A DNA stretch of 64,000 nucleotides from Phycisphaeraceae bacterium (GTDB lineage Bacteria > Planctomycetota > Phycisphaerae > Phycisphaerales > UBA1924). Of this stretch, positions 27,972-37,400 are shown piece by piece. The position numbers were made by a program, and so were the translations under genes. Every line of letters begins with the position of its first letter. The first letter of the stretch is position 1. The stretch lies in contig JAHBXC010000002.1 in NCBI GenBank assembly GCA_019636675.1, positions 310,001 to 374,000 of the forward strand, in the 5' to 3' direction. The notes beneath the pieces are model-generated. The model did not search any database and was not told where the DNA came from. It saw nothing but the letters and a program-made list of their open reading frames with translations.

Positions 27972-28706
27972 ATGTCCGAGCACCGCATGCCCATTGGCTC
28001 CTCACGCGCCGTGACCATCACCGATGAAGAGGCGGTGAAGGAGATCATCTCCACGTCGGTGATGGGTCTCTGGGAGATCGTCAACAACTTGACGCGACTG
28101 CGTCCGACGCGGCGCGAGCGATACCGCGTCGCGATCTTCGGCTCGGCACGGGCTGCGCCGGGGTCGTTCGCGTACGAAGAGGTCAAGCGCGTCGCGGCCG
28201 CATTCACCGAGATGGGCTGCGACATCGTCACCGGCGGCGGGCCCGGCCTGATGCAGGCGGCCAACGAGGGCGCAGCCAGCGCCGGACAGCCGAACCGGTC
28301 CACCGGCATCCGCGTCGATCTGCCCTTCGAACAGGAGGTGAACCCGTTCGTCGAGCACGCGTTCGAGCACAAGACCTTCTTCAGTCGGTTGCACCACTTC
28401 GTGCTCACATCGGACGCATTCGTGGTGGCGCCCGGCGGGATCGGCACGGTGCTCGAAACCATGATGATCTGGCAGCTGTTGCAGGTCCGGCACGTCGATG
28501 ACGTGCCGCTGATCCTCGTCGGCAAGATGTGGAAGGGTCTGGTCGAGTGGGCGAGGGAGAGCATGCTGAACCCGCAGATGCCCCTCGCGAGCCAGGAGGA
28601 CATCGATATGCCGCTCTGCCTGCCGTCGGCCGACGAAGCGATCGCTGTCGTCAGAGACCTCCACGCCAAGTGGGCCGCGAAGCAGCCCGGCAAACCGAAT
28701 CAGTGA
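27972..28706 (+). CDS. LOG-family protein (Rossmann nucleotide hydrolase-like)
   Basis: Protein of 244 residues of the LOG family, often wrongly named lysine decarboxylase. Characterised members remove ribose 5-phosphate from nucleoside monophosphates. The defining motifs are present: GGGPGLMQAANEGA and PGGIGTVLE, with a Rossmann-like core. The N-terminal 50 residues contain an additional helical part (EAVKEIISTS). The nucleotide substrate is unknown. It lies 57 bases before aspA on the same strand and may share its transcript. Confidence 0.92.
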   Translation: MSEHRMPIGSSRAVTITDEEAVKEIISTSVMGLWEIVNNLTRLRPTRRERYRVAIFGSARAAPGSFAYEEVKRVAAAFTEMGCDIVTGGGPGLMQAANEGAASAGQPNRSTGIRVDLPFEQEVNPFVEHAFEHKTFFSRLHHFVLTSDAFVVAPGGIGTVLETMMIWQLLQVRHVDDVPLILVGKMWKGLVEWARESMLNPQMPLASQEDIDMPLCLPSADEAIAVVRDLHAKWAAKQPGKPNQ

Positions 28707-28763
28707 TCGTCCGAAGCACGCGCCGCGCAGGCGGCGCCGCGTATCCCAGAGAGGACCGACAGT

Positions 28764-30224
28764 ATGGCGAAGCGAAAGACCCAGGCCGCCCGCACGCGCA
28801 CCGAGCACGACCTGCTCGGCTCCAAGCGTGTCCCGGCGAGCGCGTACTACGGCGTGCAGACCGCGCGCGCGATGGAGAACTTTCACATCACCGGGGTGCC
28901 GATCAGCCACTACCCCGATCTGGTGCGCGCCTTCGCGATGGTCAAGATGGCCGCGGCACGCGCGAACCGTGACTGCGGGATCCTGCCAACGAAGATCTGC
29001 CGCGCGATCGAGGCCGCCTGCCGCGACATCCTCGACGGGCAGCTCCACGATCAGTTCACGGTCGACATCATCCAGGGTGGCGCCGGCACCTCGACGAACA
29101 TGAACGCCAATGAGGTCATCGCGAACCGTGCGCTCGAACACCTCGGCAGACATCGCGGCGAGTACGAGTTCTGCGACCCGCACGACCATGTCAACCTGAG
29201 CCAGTCGACCAACGACGCCTATCCGACCTCGCTCCACATCGCGATGCTGTTGACCAACGACCGCCTGATCGCCGAGCTCGACCTGCTCATCGAATCGTTC
29301 CGGAAGAAGGGCAAGAAGTTCGCGAAGGTCCTGAAGATGGGGCGTACGCAACTCCAGGACGCGGTCCCCATGACCCTCGGACAGGAGTTCGAGTCGTGGG
29401 CCGCGAGCATCCAGGACGAAGCACGCGTGCTGCGCCGCGTCGAGGCGGCTCTCTGCGACGTCAACATGGGCGCGACGGCGATCGGCACCGGGCTCAACGC
29501 GCCGCGCGGCTACGGCCGCAAGTGCGTCGTGCACTTGGCGTCTATCACCGGCAAGCGGATCACCCTCGCCAAGGATCTGATCGAGGCGACGCAGGACACG
29601 CAGGCGTTCGTGCTGTACTCCTCGGTGCTCAAGAGTCTGGCGATCAAGCTCTCGAAGGTTTGCAACGACCTCCGGCTGCTCTCCTCAGGGCCGCGGGCCG
29701 GCCTCAACGAGATCAACCTGCCCCCGATGCAGCCGGGTTCGTCGATCATGCCGGGCAAGGTGAACCCCGTGATCCCCGAAGTCGTGAATCAGGTCTGCTT
29801 CGCGGCGATCGGCAACGACCTGACCGTGACGATGGCCGCCGAGGCGGGCCAGCTCCAGTTGAACGTGATGGAGCCGGTGATCGCCGCCAGAGTCTTCGAG
29901 TCGCAGACGATGTTCCTGCGCGCCGCTCGCACGCTGCGCGAGCACTGCGTGGACGGGATCACGGCCAACGAGGACATCTGCCGCGGATTCGTCGAGCGGA
30001 GCATCGGCATCGTCACGGCGCTCAACCCGCACATCGGCTACGACAAGGCCACGGAAATCGCGGCCGAGGCGCTGCGTTCGGGCAAGGGCGTCGTCGAGCT
30101 CGTCCGGGAGAAGAAGCTGCTGAGCGAGGCGCAGATCAGGAAGGTTCTCGACCCTGTCGCGCTGACGAACATTCGGATCGTGCGCCCACGAAAGAAGGTC
30201 GGCTCCCGTCAGACCAGGAGATAA
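28764..30224 (+). CDS. aspA: Aspartate ammonia-lyase
   Basis: Enzyme of 486 residues converting aspartate to fumarate and ammonia, from the fumarase/aspartase superfamily. It carries the superfamily signature GSSIMPGKVNP, the loop that closes the active site, and the aspartase-like segments DHVNLSQSTNDAYPTS and GGAGTSTNMNANEV. A fumarase C assignment is possible because the two families share these motifs. The EHDLLGSKRVPASAYYGVQT opening and the Dcu transporter gene three bases downstream favour aspartase. Together they would take up aspartate and release fumarate or succinate. The C-terminal tail is basic and slightly longer than in the E. coli enzyme. Confidence 0.91.
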   Translation: MAKRKTQAARTRTEHDLLGSKRVPASAYYGVQTARAMENFHITGVPISHYPDLVRAFAMVKMAAARANRDCGILPTKICRAIEAACRDILDGQLHDQFTVDIIQGGAGTSTNMNANEVIANRALEHLGRHRGEYEFCDPHDHVNLSQSTNDAYPTSLHIAMLLTNDRLIAELDLLIESFRKKGKKFAKVLKMGRTQLQDAVPMTLGQEFESWAASIQDEARVLRRVEAALCDVNMGATAIGTGLNAPRGYGRKCVVHLASITGKRITLAKDLIEATQDTQAFVLYSSVLKSLAIKLSKVCNDLRLLSSGPRAGLNEINLPPMQPGSSIMPGKVNPVIPEVVNQVCFAAIGNDLTVTMAAEAGQLQLNVMEPVIAARVFESQTMFLRAARTLREHCVDGITANEDICRGFVERSIGIVTALNPHIGYDKATEIAAEALRSGKGVVELVREKKLLSEAQIRKVLDPVALTNIRIVRPRKKVGSRQTRR

Positions 30225-30227
30225 GCC

Positions 30228-31721
30228 ATGTTCTGGGTTGAGCTGCTCGTCGTGCTCGCCGCGATCTTCGTAGGCGCGCGTGTCGGTGGAGCCGGGCTCG
30301 GGACCGTCGCGGCGATCGGGCTCGCGGTTCTGGTCTTCGTGTTCGGGCTTCCACCGTCATCACCCCCTGTGACGGTGCTCGCGATCATCGTGGCGGTGGT
30401 GACCGCCGCGGCGACGATGCAGGCGGCCGGAGGCATGGACCTTCTCGTCCGCGTCGCCGAGCGCGCGCTGCGCGCCAAACCGCAGTGGATCACGATCATC
30501 GCGCCCCTCGTCGCGTACATCTTCACGTTCTGCTCGGGCACGGGCCACGTCGCGTACGCGATTCTTCCGGTGATCGCCGAGGTCTCGCGCAAGGCGGGCA
30601 TCCGACCAGAGCGTCCCATGTCCATCAGCGTGATCGCATCGCAGCAGGCGATCACCGCGAGCCCGCTCGCCGCAGCGACCGTCGGGCTCCTCGGCATCCT
30701 GAGCGCGTCGGGCCTGCAGATCAACGGCAAGCCGGTCGAGCTCTGGCACATCCTCGCGATCTGCATCCCCTCGACGCTCGTAGGCGTCGCGCTCGGCGCC
30801 CTCGCGGTGATCCGCAAGGGCAAGGCCCTCGCTGAGGACCCCGTCTATATCGACAGGCTCAAGAAGGGGCTCGTTGAGAGCGGCGAGACGAAGACCGAAG
30901 CGATGTCGGCGCCCGCCAGACGCCGCGCCGCGTGGTCGGTTGGGATCTTCCTGACCGCGGCGCTGCTCATCGTGCTGTTTGGCATGATCCCGTCGCTGCG
31001 ACCGACCTACACCGAAACGATCGGGCCGCGCGACACGGTCCCCGTCGAGAGGATCGAAAACGCGATTCTGTCGCTCCTGGACCCGCAGGAGGGGATGCGT
31101 TCGATCCCCACGGCCGAGCTGGCTGAGGCGCTGGATCGTGCGATCGACGAGATCGAGAGCGCGCCCACCACCAGACAGGCGACGCTCGGGATGCCCACGA
31201 TCATTCAGATCCTTATGCTTGGCGCGTCGGGGTTGATGATGCTCTTCCTCGGGGCAAAGCCCGCCGATGCGGTCCGATCGTCGGTCGCGACGGCGGGCGT
31301 TATCGCGGTCATCTCCATCATCGGTCTCGGTTGGATGGGCAACTGCTTCTTCGAGGGCAACAAGGAGTTCGTCGTGAGTTCGCTGGGCGACGCGATCCAG
31401 GCGCGCCCCTGGATCTTCGCGATCGGGCTCTTTGCCCTCTCTATCCTGCTCTTCAGCCAGGCGTCCACGGTCGCGGCGCTCATGCCCCTTGGCGTCGCGC
31501 TCGGTCTGCCGGCGGCTTCACTCATCGCGATGTTCCCGGCGGTCAACGGGTATTTCTTCCTGCCGACGTACGGAACGATCGTGGCCGCGATCGCCTTCGA
31601 TCGCACGGGCACCACGCGGATCGGCAGGTTCGTCTTCAACCACTCGTTCATGCTGCCCGGGCTGGTGGCGACCACCGGCGCCGTGCTCACCGGGCTTGCC
31701 CTCTCGAAGGTGATCTTCTGA
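30228..31721 (+). CDS. C4-dicarboxylate transporter of the DcuA/DcuB family
   Basis: Membrane transporter of 497 residues that exchanges aspartate, fumarate and succinate. The first two hundred residues match Dcu proteins closely, including FTFCSGTGHVAYAILPVI and ISVIASQQAITASPLAAA. The end has the FPAVNGYFFLPTYGT segment typical of the family. Usual members have about 430-450 residues. Here an extra hydrophilic stretch of about 65 residues (roughly 255-320) sits in the central loop. The gene follows aspA by three bases, as in many enteric aspA-dcuA pairs, and its stop overlaps the porin start by one base. Confidence 0.92.
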   Translation: MFWVELLVVLAAIFVGARVGGAGLGTVAAIGLAVLVFVFGLPPSSPPVTVLAIIVAVVTAAATMQAAGGMDLLVRVAERALRAKPQWITIIAPLVAYIFTFCSGTGHVAYAILPVIAEVSRKAGIRPERPMSISVIASQQAITASPLAAATVGLLGILSASGLQINGKPVELWHILAICIPSTLVGVALGALAVIRKGKALAEDPVYIDRLKKGLVESGETKTEAMSAPARRRAAWSVGIFLTAALLIVLFGMIPSLRPTYTETIGPRDTVPVERIENAILSLLDPQEGMRSIPTAELAEALDRAIDEIESAPTTRQATLGMPTIIQILMLGASGLMMLFLGAKPADAVRSSVATAGVIAVISIIGLGWMGNCFFEGNKEFVVSSLGDAIQARPWIFAIGLFALSILLFSQASTVAALMPLGVALGLPAASLIAMFPAVNGYFFLPTYGTIVAAIAFDRTGTTRIGRFVFNHSFMLPGLVATTGAVLTGLALSKVIF

Positions 31722-32923
31722 TGCGCCAGGTGTTGGCACTCACCAGCGTGCTCGTCGCGGCGCCCGCGCTCGCGTCGTCGTCTTTCGTGTCCCTCGACAC
31801 CGAGGAGACCCGAGCGCTGATCGACGCGATGCTCGCCGACGCGGCGTCCAGAACGAGTCTGGCCTCGACCGCGCCCGAGGGGCCTCCGCCGCTTCGGATC
31901 TGGGGCTTCACGCAGTTCCGTTACACATACAACCATCGTGATGAGGTCGCGAGCCCCGGCGACTCTCGCGACACAGGCGGATTCTCGCTGAACCGCACGC
32001 GCCTGTTCTTTGATGCGAACCCGTTCGAAGGGATGTCGGCGCGAGTCCGGACCACCTTCAGTCGCTCGTCGGGCGACGCTTCACTCGATCAGGCGTATGC
32101 CACACTCACGCTCCCGGACTCTTTCAAACTCCGGCTCGGGCAGTTCAGTATCCCGCTCTTCCGCGACGAGAATATCGGCGCTGAGAAGCAGCTCGCGGTC
32201 AACGCGTCCGTGGTCGATGACTACTTCAATCAGGGCAACACGCAGGGCGTGATGGTGTCGCGTGAATGGGACAGCGTCCGCTTCTGGGCCGCGTTCAGCG
32301 ACGGCATCCGCTCCGCGAACAACGACTTCGATTCGAGTCTCAAGGCGGACGCTGCGTTCACCACGAGGTGGGAATGGAAGATCGCCGGCGAATCGTGGTC
32401 CACTTTCGACGACTACACCTCGTTCCGCGGGAGCGGGCTCGCGGTGATGCTCGGAGGGGCGATCCACTACGAGACCGGAGGACGCGACACCGGGACCCGC
32501 GACGACCTGAAGCTGCTCTATCTGACGGCGGACATCGGCGTCGAGGGCGACGGCTGGAACCTCTTCGGCGCGGTTGTCGGCGTCCAGAGCGACGACGCCG
32601 CCAGCGACAAGTACTTCGACGCGGGGTTCATCCTCCAGGGCGGCGTGTTCGTCACCGACCATACCGAGCTGTTCAGCCGCTTCGATATGATCGTCTCGGA
32701 TAACGACCGCTCTGAGCGGACCGGCGACTTCCGAACGCTGACCGCCGGCGCGAGTTACTACTTCTTTCCCGGATCGCACGCGCTGAAGCTGACCGGGAAC
32801 GTGATCTGGTTCCTCGACGAGCAGTCCTCGACGCTCGCGCCGGCGAGCACGAATACGGCGCTGCTCGCGAGCCCCGACGACGGCCAATGGGCGGTGCAGG
32901 TTCAGGTGCAGGTTATTTTCTGA
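31721..32923 (+). CDS. Outer-membrane porin (phosphate-selective porin O/P-like)
   Basis: Outer-membrane beta barrel of 400 residues. The signal peptide is about 20 residues (cleavage near ALA-S), followed by a short helical segment and then alternating aromatic strands such as RIWGFTQFRYTYNHRDE and LRLGQFSIPLFRDENIG. The C terminus ends in a hydrophobic strand with terminal Phe (VQVQVQVIF), the usual signal for barrel insertion. It resembles OprP/OprO-like porins, but specificity is unclear. Its start overlaps the Dcu stop (TGATG), so it is translationally coupled and may admit C4-dicarboxylates. The long upstream extension of the frame overlaps the Dcu gene and is not coding. Confidence 0.88.
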   Translation: MRQVLALTSVLVAAPALASSSFVSLDTEETRALIDAMLADAASRTSLASTAPEGPPPLRIWGFTQFRYTYNHRDEVASPGDSRDTGGFSLNRTRLFFDANPFEGMSARVRTTFSRSSGDASLDQAYATLTLPDSFKLRLGQFSIPLFRDENIGAEKQLAVNASVVDDYFNQGNTQGVMVSREWDSVRFWAAFSDGIRSANNDFDSSLKADAAFTTRWEWKIAGESWSTFDDYTSFRGSGLAVMLGGAIHYETGGRDTGTRDDLKLLYLTADIGVEGDGWNLFGAVVGVQSDDAASDKYFDAGFILQGGVFVTDHTELFSRFDMIVSDNDRSERTGDFRTLTAGASYYFFPGSHALKLTGNVIWFLDEQSSTLAPASTNTALLASPDDGQWAVQVQVQVIF

Positions 32924-32931
32924 CGGTCAGG

Positions 32932-33711
32932 ATGGTGTGGCTCATGGGCGGCGTTGTGATGGATCTGGTGATCGCGGCCTCGCTCTTTGTCTTGCTCCTT
33001 GCGGCGCTTGAGTTGGGGTTTCGGTCCGGTCGACGGGCGAGGTCCGACGCCGAGCCGGGCGGCGCAGGACAGGTCGGCGCGATTCAGGGCGCCGTGCTCG
33101 GGGTTCTGGGCTTGCTGCTCGCCTTCAGTTTCGCCGCCGCGGGCTCGCGCTTTCTCGAGCGTCAGGACATGATCGTCGCCGAGGCAAACGCGATCGGCAC
33201 GGCGCACCTCCGAGCGGATCTTCTCGCTGAGCCGCACAGGACCGCGATGCGGGAGACGCTCCGCGGGTACACCAAGCATCGTGTAGAGGTCACGCGCGTT
33301 GTGCGGCGCAGCATACCTCCCGAGCAGCTCCGCGAAGTCGATCGCTTCCACGACGCCCTGTGGCGGCACGCGCTGGCAGGGGTGACCGAGAACCCGGCGG
33401 CTACCATGGCGGTGCTCACGCCCGTCAACGAGGTTATCGACATGCACTCCAACCGCATCGCGGCCGGGAAGAAGCATCTCCCGCCGCTGGTGCTCGGCCT
33501 GCTGATCGCCTCTTCCGTGCTCGCGATCGGTGTGATCGGCTACGGGTGCGGCATGGCCGGGCGGCGGAGGATCGCGCTCGCGATTCCGCTCACGCTCATC
33601 ATCAGCACCGCGCTCTGGATCACAATCGATCTGGATCATCCCCGCGGCGGGATTCTCCGGCTGAGCGACGCGCCGCTGAACGCGATCCGATTCGGTGAAT
33701 CGCCGGAGTGA
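32932..33711 (+). CDS. Unknown membrane protein, DUF4239-like
   Basis: Protein of about 259 residues with four hydrophobic helices: one at the N terminus, one near residues 50-70, and two near 185-235. Between them is a soluble segment of about 110 residues with EANAIGTAHLRADLL and YTKHRVEVTRVV, a layout seen in the DUF4239/bestrophin-like group. Function is unknown. The start is uncertain: ATG codons at 32932, 32944 and 32959 are all possible. An in-frame ATG at 32887 is less likely because it overlaps the porin gene. It lies eight bases after the porin and probably ends that operon. Confidence 0.77.
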   Translation: MVWLMGGVVMDLVIAASLFVLLLAALELGFRSGRRARSDAEPGGAGQVGAIQGAVLGVLGLLLAFSFAAAGSRFLERQDMIVAEANAIGTAHLRADLLAEPHRTAMRETLRGYTKHRVEVTRVVRRSIPPEQLREVDRFHDALWRHALAGVTENPAATMAVLTPVNEVIDMHSNRIAAGKKHLPPLVLGLLIASSVLAIGVIGYGCGMAGRRRIALAIPLTLIISTALWITIDLDHPRGGILRLSDAPLNAIRFGESPE

Positions 33712-33749
33712 TCTGAGCGTCAACGCGCGGGGCCCCCGGCCGGGTCTGC

Positions 33750-33846
33750 CAGTGTCGCGCACTGCCTCCCGGGGGTTCACGGTACACTGGGGGCAGCCCT
33801 CGAGCCCTCGGCTTGCCTGCCGGGGGCTCGGAGCGCGGATGAGGAA
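33750..33846 (+). promoter_or_regulatory. Candidate promoter and leader hairpin of the ECF sigma factor gene
   Basis: A -10-like TACACT (33783-33788, within GGTACACT) would start transcription near 33795. A dyad CAGTG/CACTG at 33750-33764 overlaps the place of the -35 box. In the leader, CGAGCCC (33801-33807) can pair with GGGCTCG (33824-33830) ahead of a GAGGAA ribosome site. The box has no ECF-type GGAAC motif, so autoregulation by this sigma factor is not visible. Confidence 0.35.
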
Positions 33847-33852
33847 CGACGC

Positions 33853-34458
33853 GTGCTGACGCGCACAACAACCCAGCTGCTGAACGACCTGCGCGACCCG
33901 GCGAATGGGGAGGCGTGGTCGGGGTTCGACGCGCGCTACCGACCCGTGCTCACGGGATTCGCGCGTTCGCTGGGATTCTCACCCGACGACGCGTCGGAGC
34001 TCGCGCAGCGAGCGATGGTCGAGTTTGCGCAGGCCTATCGCGCAGGGAGGTATGTCCGCGGCCAGGGGCGCCTGAGTTCCTGGTTGATCGGCATCGCGAG
34101 GAACACCGCCTACGCCATGCGCCGATCGGAGGGCGCCGGGAAGCGCGCCGGCCAGCAGGATGCCGCGGACATCGGCGCCTCCATCCCCGATGAAGCGCAT
34201 CTCTCTCAGATCTGGGAGCGAGAACGCGACGCGGCGATCCTCGGTCAGGCGCTCGCGGAACTCGGCCGCTCGTCTCGGCTCGAGGAGCACACGCTGCGCG
34301 CCTTCGAGCTCTTCGTCGTTCGCGGCGTTCCGGCGTCAGAGGTGGCCGAGCAGTGCGGGATTGATGTCGATGCGGTGTATGTGATCAAGAACCGGTTGAC
34401 GAAGCGGCTGCGCGAGATCGTGCGAGATCTGACCGCCGCGTACGACGAGGGCGTGTGA
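33853..34458 (+). CDS. ECF-type RNA polymerase sigma factor
   Basis: Sigma factor of 201 residues. Sigma region 2 lies at about residues 25-90 (with ASELAQRAMVEFAQAY and LSSWLIGIARNTA), and region 4 at about 140-195 (with GVPASEVAEQCGIDVDAVY as the helix-turn-helix). The GTG start is supported by GAGGAA at 33841. It is separated by one base from the kinase gene, so the two are translationally coupled. ECF factors of this kind in planctomycetes are often encoded next to large Ser/Thr kinases. The target promoters are unknown. Confidence 0.92.
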   Translation: MLTRTTTQLLNDLRDPANGEAWSGFDARYRPVLTGFARSLGFSPDDASELAQRAMVEFAQAYRAGRYVRGQGRLSSWLIGIARNTAYAMRRSEGAGKRAGQQDAADIGASIPDEAHLSQIWERERDAAILGQALAELGRSSRLEEHTLRAFELFVVRGVPASEVAEQCGIDVDAVYVIKNRLTKRLREIVRDLTAAYDEGV

Positions 34459-34459
34459 C

Positions 34460-37400
34460 ATGGAAGGGTGCCCGCGTCCCGCGGCGTTGGAATCGCTGGC
34501 GCACACCGACGACCCAGGCCCGGCGTTGCTGGCTCACATCGAATCCTGTGCGGCGTGTGCCGCGATGGTCCGCGATATCCGCGAGAACCGCGAGTTCCTC
34601 CGGCGCCATGCCGGCGCGATCGGCGATGCGCTGCCGGGTTCCTGGCTGAAAGACGAGTCGTGCAGGGACCCGGGTCTCGCACCGGGGTATGAGTTGCTCG
34701 AGGTGATCGGGCAGGGCGGGCAGGGGGTGGTGTACAGGGCGGTGCAGGTCGCGACGCGCCGGCCCGCCGCCGTGAAGCTGCTGCTGGGGGGCGTGCTGGC
34801 GTCGCCCCGGCAGCGCGTCCGGTTCGAGCGCGAGGTCGAGCTCGCCGCGAGTCTGCGTCACCCGAGCATCGTGAGCGTCTTCGACTCGGGGCTCACGGAC
34901 CGCGGCGCGCGGTTCGTCGCGATGGAGTTCGTCGACGGCGTTCCGATCGATGAATACTGCGGGACGATCGAGCATCCCGTCAGGGGGTCGCGTGCATGGA
35001 TCGACGCGGTGACCCGCCTCTTCGTCGCCGTCGCGTCGGGAGTCGGGCATGCGCATTCGAGGGGAGTGATCCATCGGGATCTCAAGCCATCGAACATCCT
35101 GGTCGATCGCCATGGCGTGCCGCGTGTGCTCGACTTCGGGCTTGCGCGTCACGCGATGGTGACCGATTCGGGCGCCCCTTCGCTCACGCGTGAGTTCGCG
35201 GGCACGCCGGCGTTCGCCGCGCCCGAGCAGCTCCTGGGGGTGGAGGACGAGCCGAGTGCGCGCAGCGATGTGTACGCGCTGGTGGTGACGCTGTACCGCG
35301 CCCTCACCGGCGCTCATCCGATCCCGTGCGAGGGTTCGTTCTCCGAAATCATTCGCCACGCCGCGGAGACCGAGCCGACGCCACCCTCGCACTACCTCCC
35401 GAAGATTCCGGCGGACCTCGAGACGATCATCCTGCGCGGCCTGTCGAAGGACCCGCACCGGCGATACTCCGACGCGAACGCTCTGTGCGCCGACCTCGAG
35501 CACTTTCTCGCGGGCGAGCCGATCGATGCGCGGCGCGACAGCGCGTGGTATGTGCTTTCACGTCTGGCGCTCAAGCACAGACCGATCGTCGGGGCTGGAG
35601 TCATCGTGGCCTGCACGCTGCTGGCCGGCGTCATCGGCCTCGCGTTCCTCGCGACGGACCTCGACAAGGCCCGGCGCAGCGCCGAGGCGTCGCTGGCGGA
35701 ATCCGCGGTGCAGCGCGCCCGGCTGATGGGCAGTCTTGGTGACACAGATCGCGCCGAACAGATCTTGTGGGGTGAGGCCGTTCGCGTCGGTATGGCGGAT
35801 GATGTGGGCATCGGCTTCACCGGCTCGCCCGAAGCGATCCGGTCGGCGTGGTCGTTGATGGAGCTCTACGCGCGCATGCCGCGAAGATTCCGTACCTCCA
35901 CGAATGCGGTCACGCCGGCGCTCGGCTTTGATCGCAGCAACGGAGCAGTGTGGAGCGTCGATCGCGCGTTGGTCCGGACCTCATGGGATCTGTCGGGGCG
36001 CGGCCGCTCCTTGTCGGCGGCGCCGGGTCTCATATCAGAGGCACGACTGATACTCGCGCCGCGCTCCGAGGGTGGGTTCGTGGCTTTCGCGGCGACCCGG
36101 AGCGGGCTCTCGCGCCACGACCTGCGGACCGGCGCCGTTGTCGGGCCGGTCTCGATCGACGCCGACTCGCTTGAGCTCACGGCTTCCGATGACGGCCGTT
36201 ACCTGGCGTGCGTTACGCGTGGCCCGTCGGGCGCTATCACCATCTACGACGCCGCGACGCTCCGGGTTGTGACGCGCATGCTGGGAGACGCTTTCTCGGT
36301 GAGCTTCGCGCGAATAGACGGCGGCCTGGCGCTGCTCGTTGGATCGTGGACGGGGCCGGACGCGCGTGTCTCGATCCTCGCCGAACCCGACTGGGCCGTC
36401 GTGCGCACCCTCGCGATGGCGGAGAGCAGCAGGAGCTGGAGAGGCCCGACCGGTGTGCGCGTGCCGCGTCTCTCTCCGAACGAGAGGTATCTCGCGGCGG
36501 GGTACAACTCCGATCTTCACCTCTTCGATATCGACAACGAGCACTCCCCGCTCATCGCGGTTGTGCAGGGCCGTTCGCCCATACAGACCATCGATTTCGG
36601 CGGCTCCGATTCGACGCTGGCTGTCGGGAGGCACGACGGGGAGGTCACCCTGTACTCGATCCCGACGCTGGAGCCACTCGCGACGTTCCCGGCGGGGAAA
36701 GAACCCTCCGGGCTGGCGTATGAGGCGGACGCGGGCGTGTTCGCGCTGGGTGAATCCACGCGTGTGTCCGTGTACGACGCGGCAGATCGGCCCTGGCTCA
36801 CGCGCATTCCTTCCCAATCGCGGAGTGTTCCTGCGGTCGCGGTTTCGTCGACAGGCACGAGAGCATGGGCCGGAGAAGAGGGAACCCTCATGATCCAGCC
36901 GACGCGTGACGACCAGGCGCGCGTCATCCCGGCGCACACGGAGTATGTGAACGGCGTCGCGTTCTCACCCGATGGGTCGCTGCTGGTCACCGGGGCCGCT
37001 GACGGTGAGGTCAGACTGTGGAGCGAAGAGGGCGTGCTCGTTCGCGTCATTGGCGCTGAGCTCGGACGCGTATGGAGTGTGCGGTTCAGCCCGGACGGCC
37101 GCGCGATCGCGGCGGCCACGGACGGGGGATTCATTCACCTCTGGGGCGTCGACGCCGACCGGGCGTCGGCGAAACTGCGCGCTGACGCCGATCGTGTCCC
37201 GATGATCGCGTTCAGCCCCGACGGGAGTCTCATCGGAGCCGGCGCGGCAGGCATCCGCAGTTCGCCGACGGTGTGGGACGCCGCGACAGGGAAACGGCTC
37301 GTCGCGCTGGATGTCGGCGGCGTCGCCACGCGCGCCGTGGCGTTTTCCCCGGATGGTCGCGTCTTTGTGACCGCGAGCGATGATCGGGTGATCCGCCTGT

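Noticed and set aside
30228..31721. Insertion in the Dcu gene as a frameshift or gene fusion
   Set aside because: The frame is continuous, flanking family motifs are intact, and codon use does not change in the insert.
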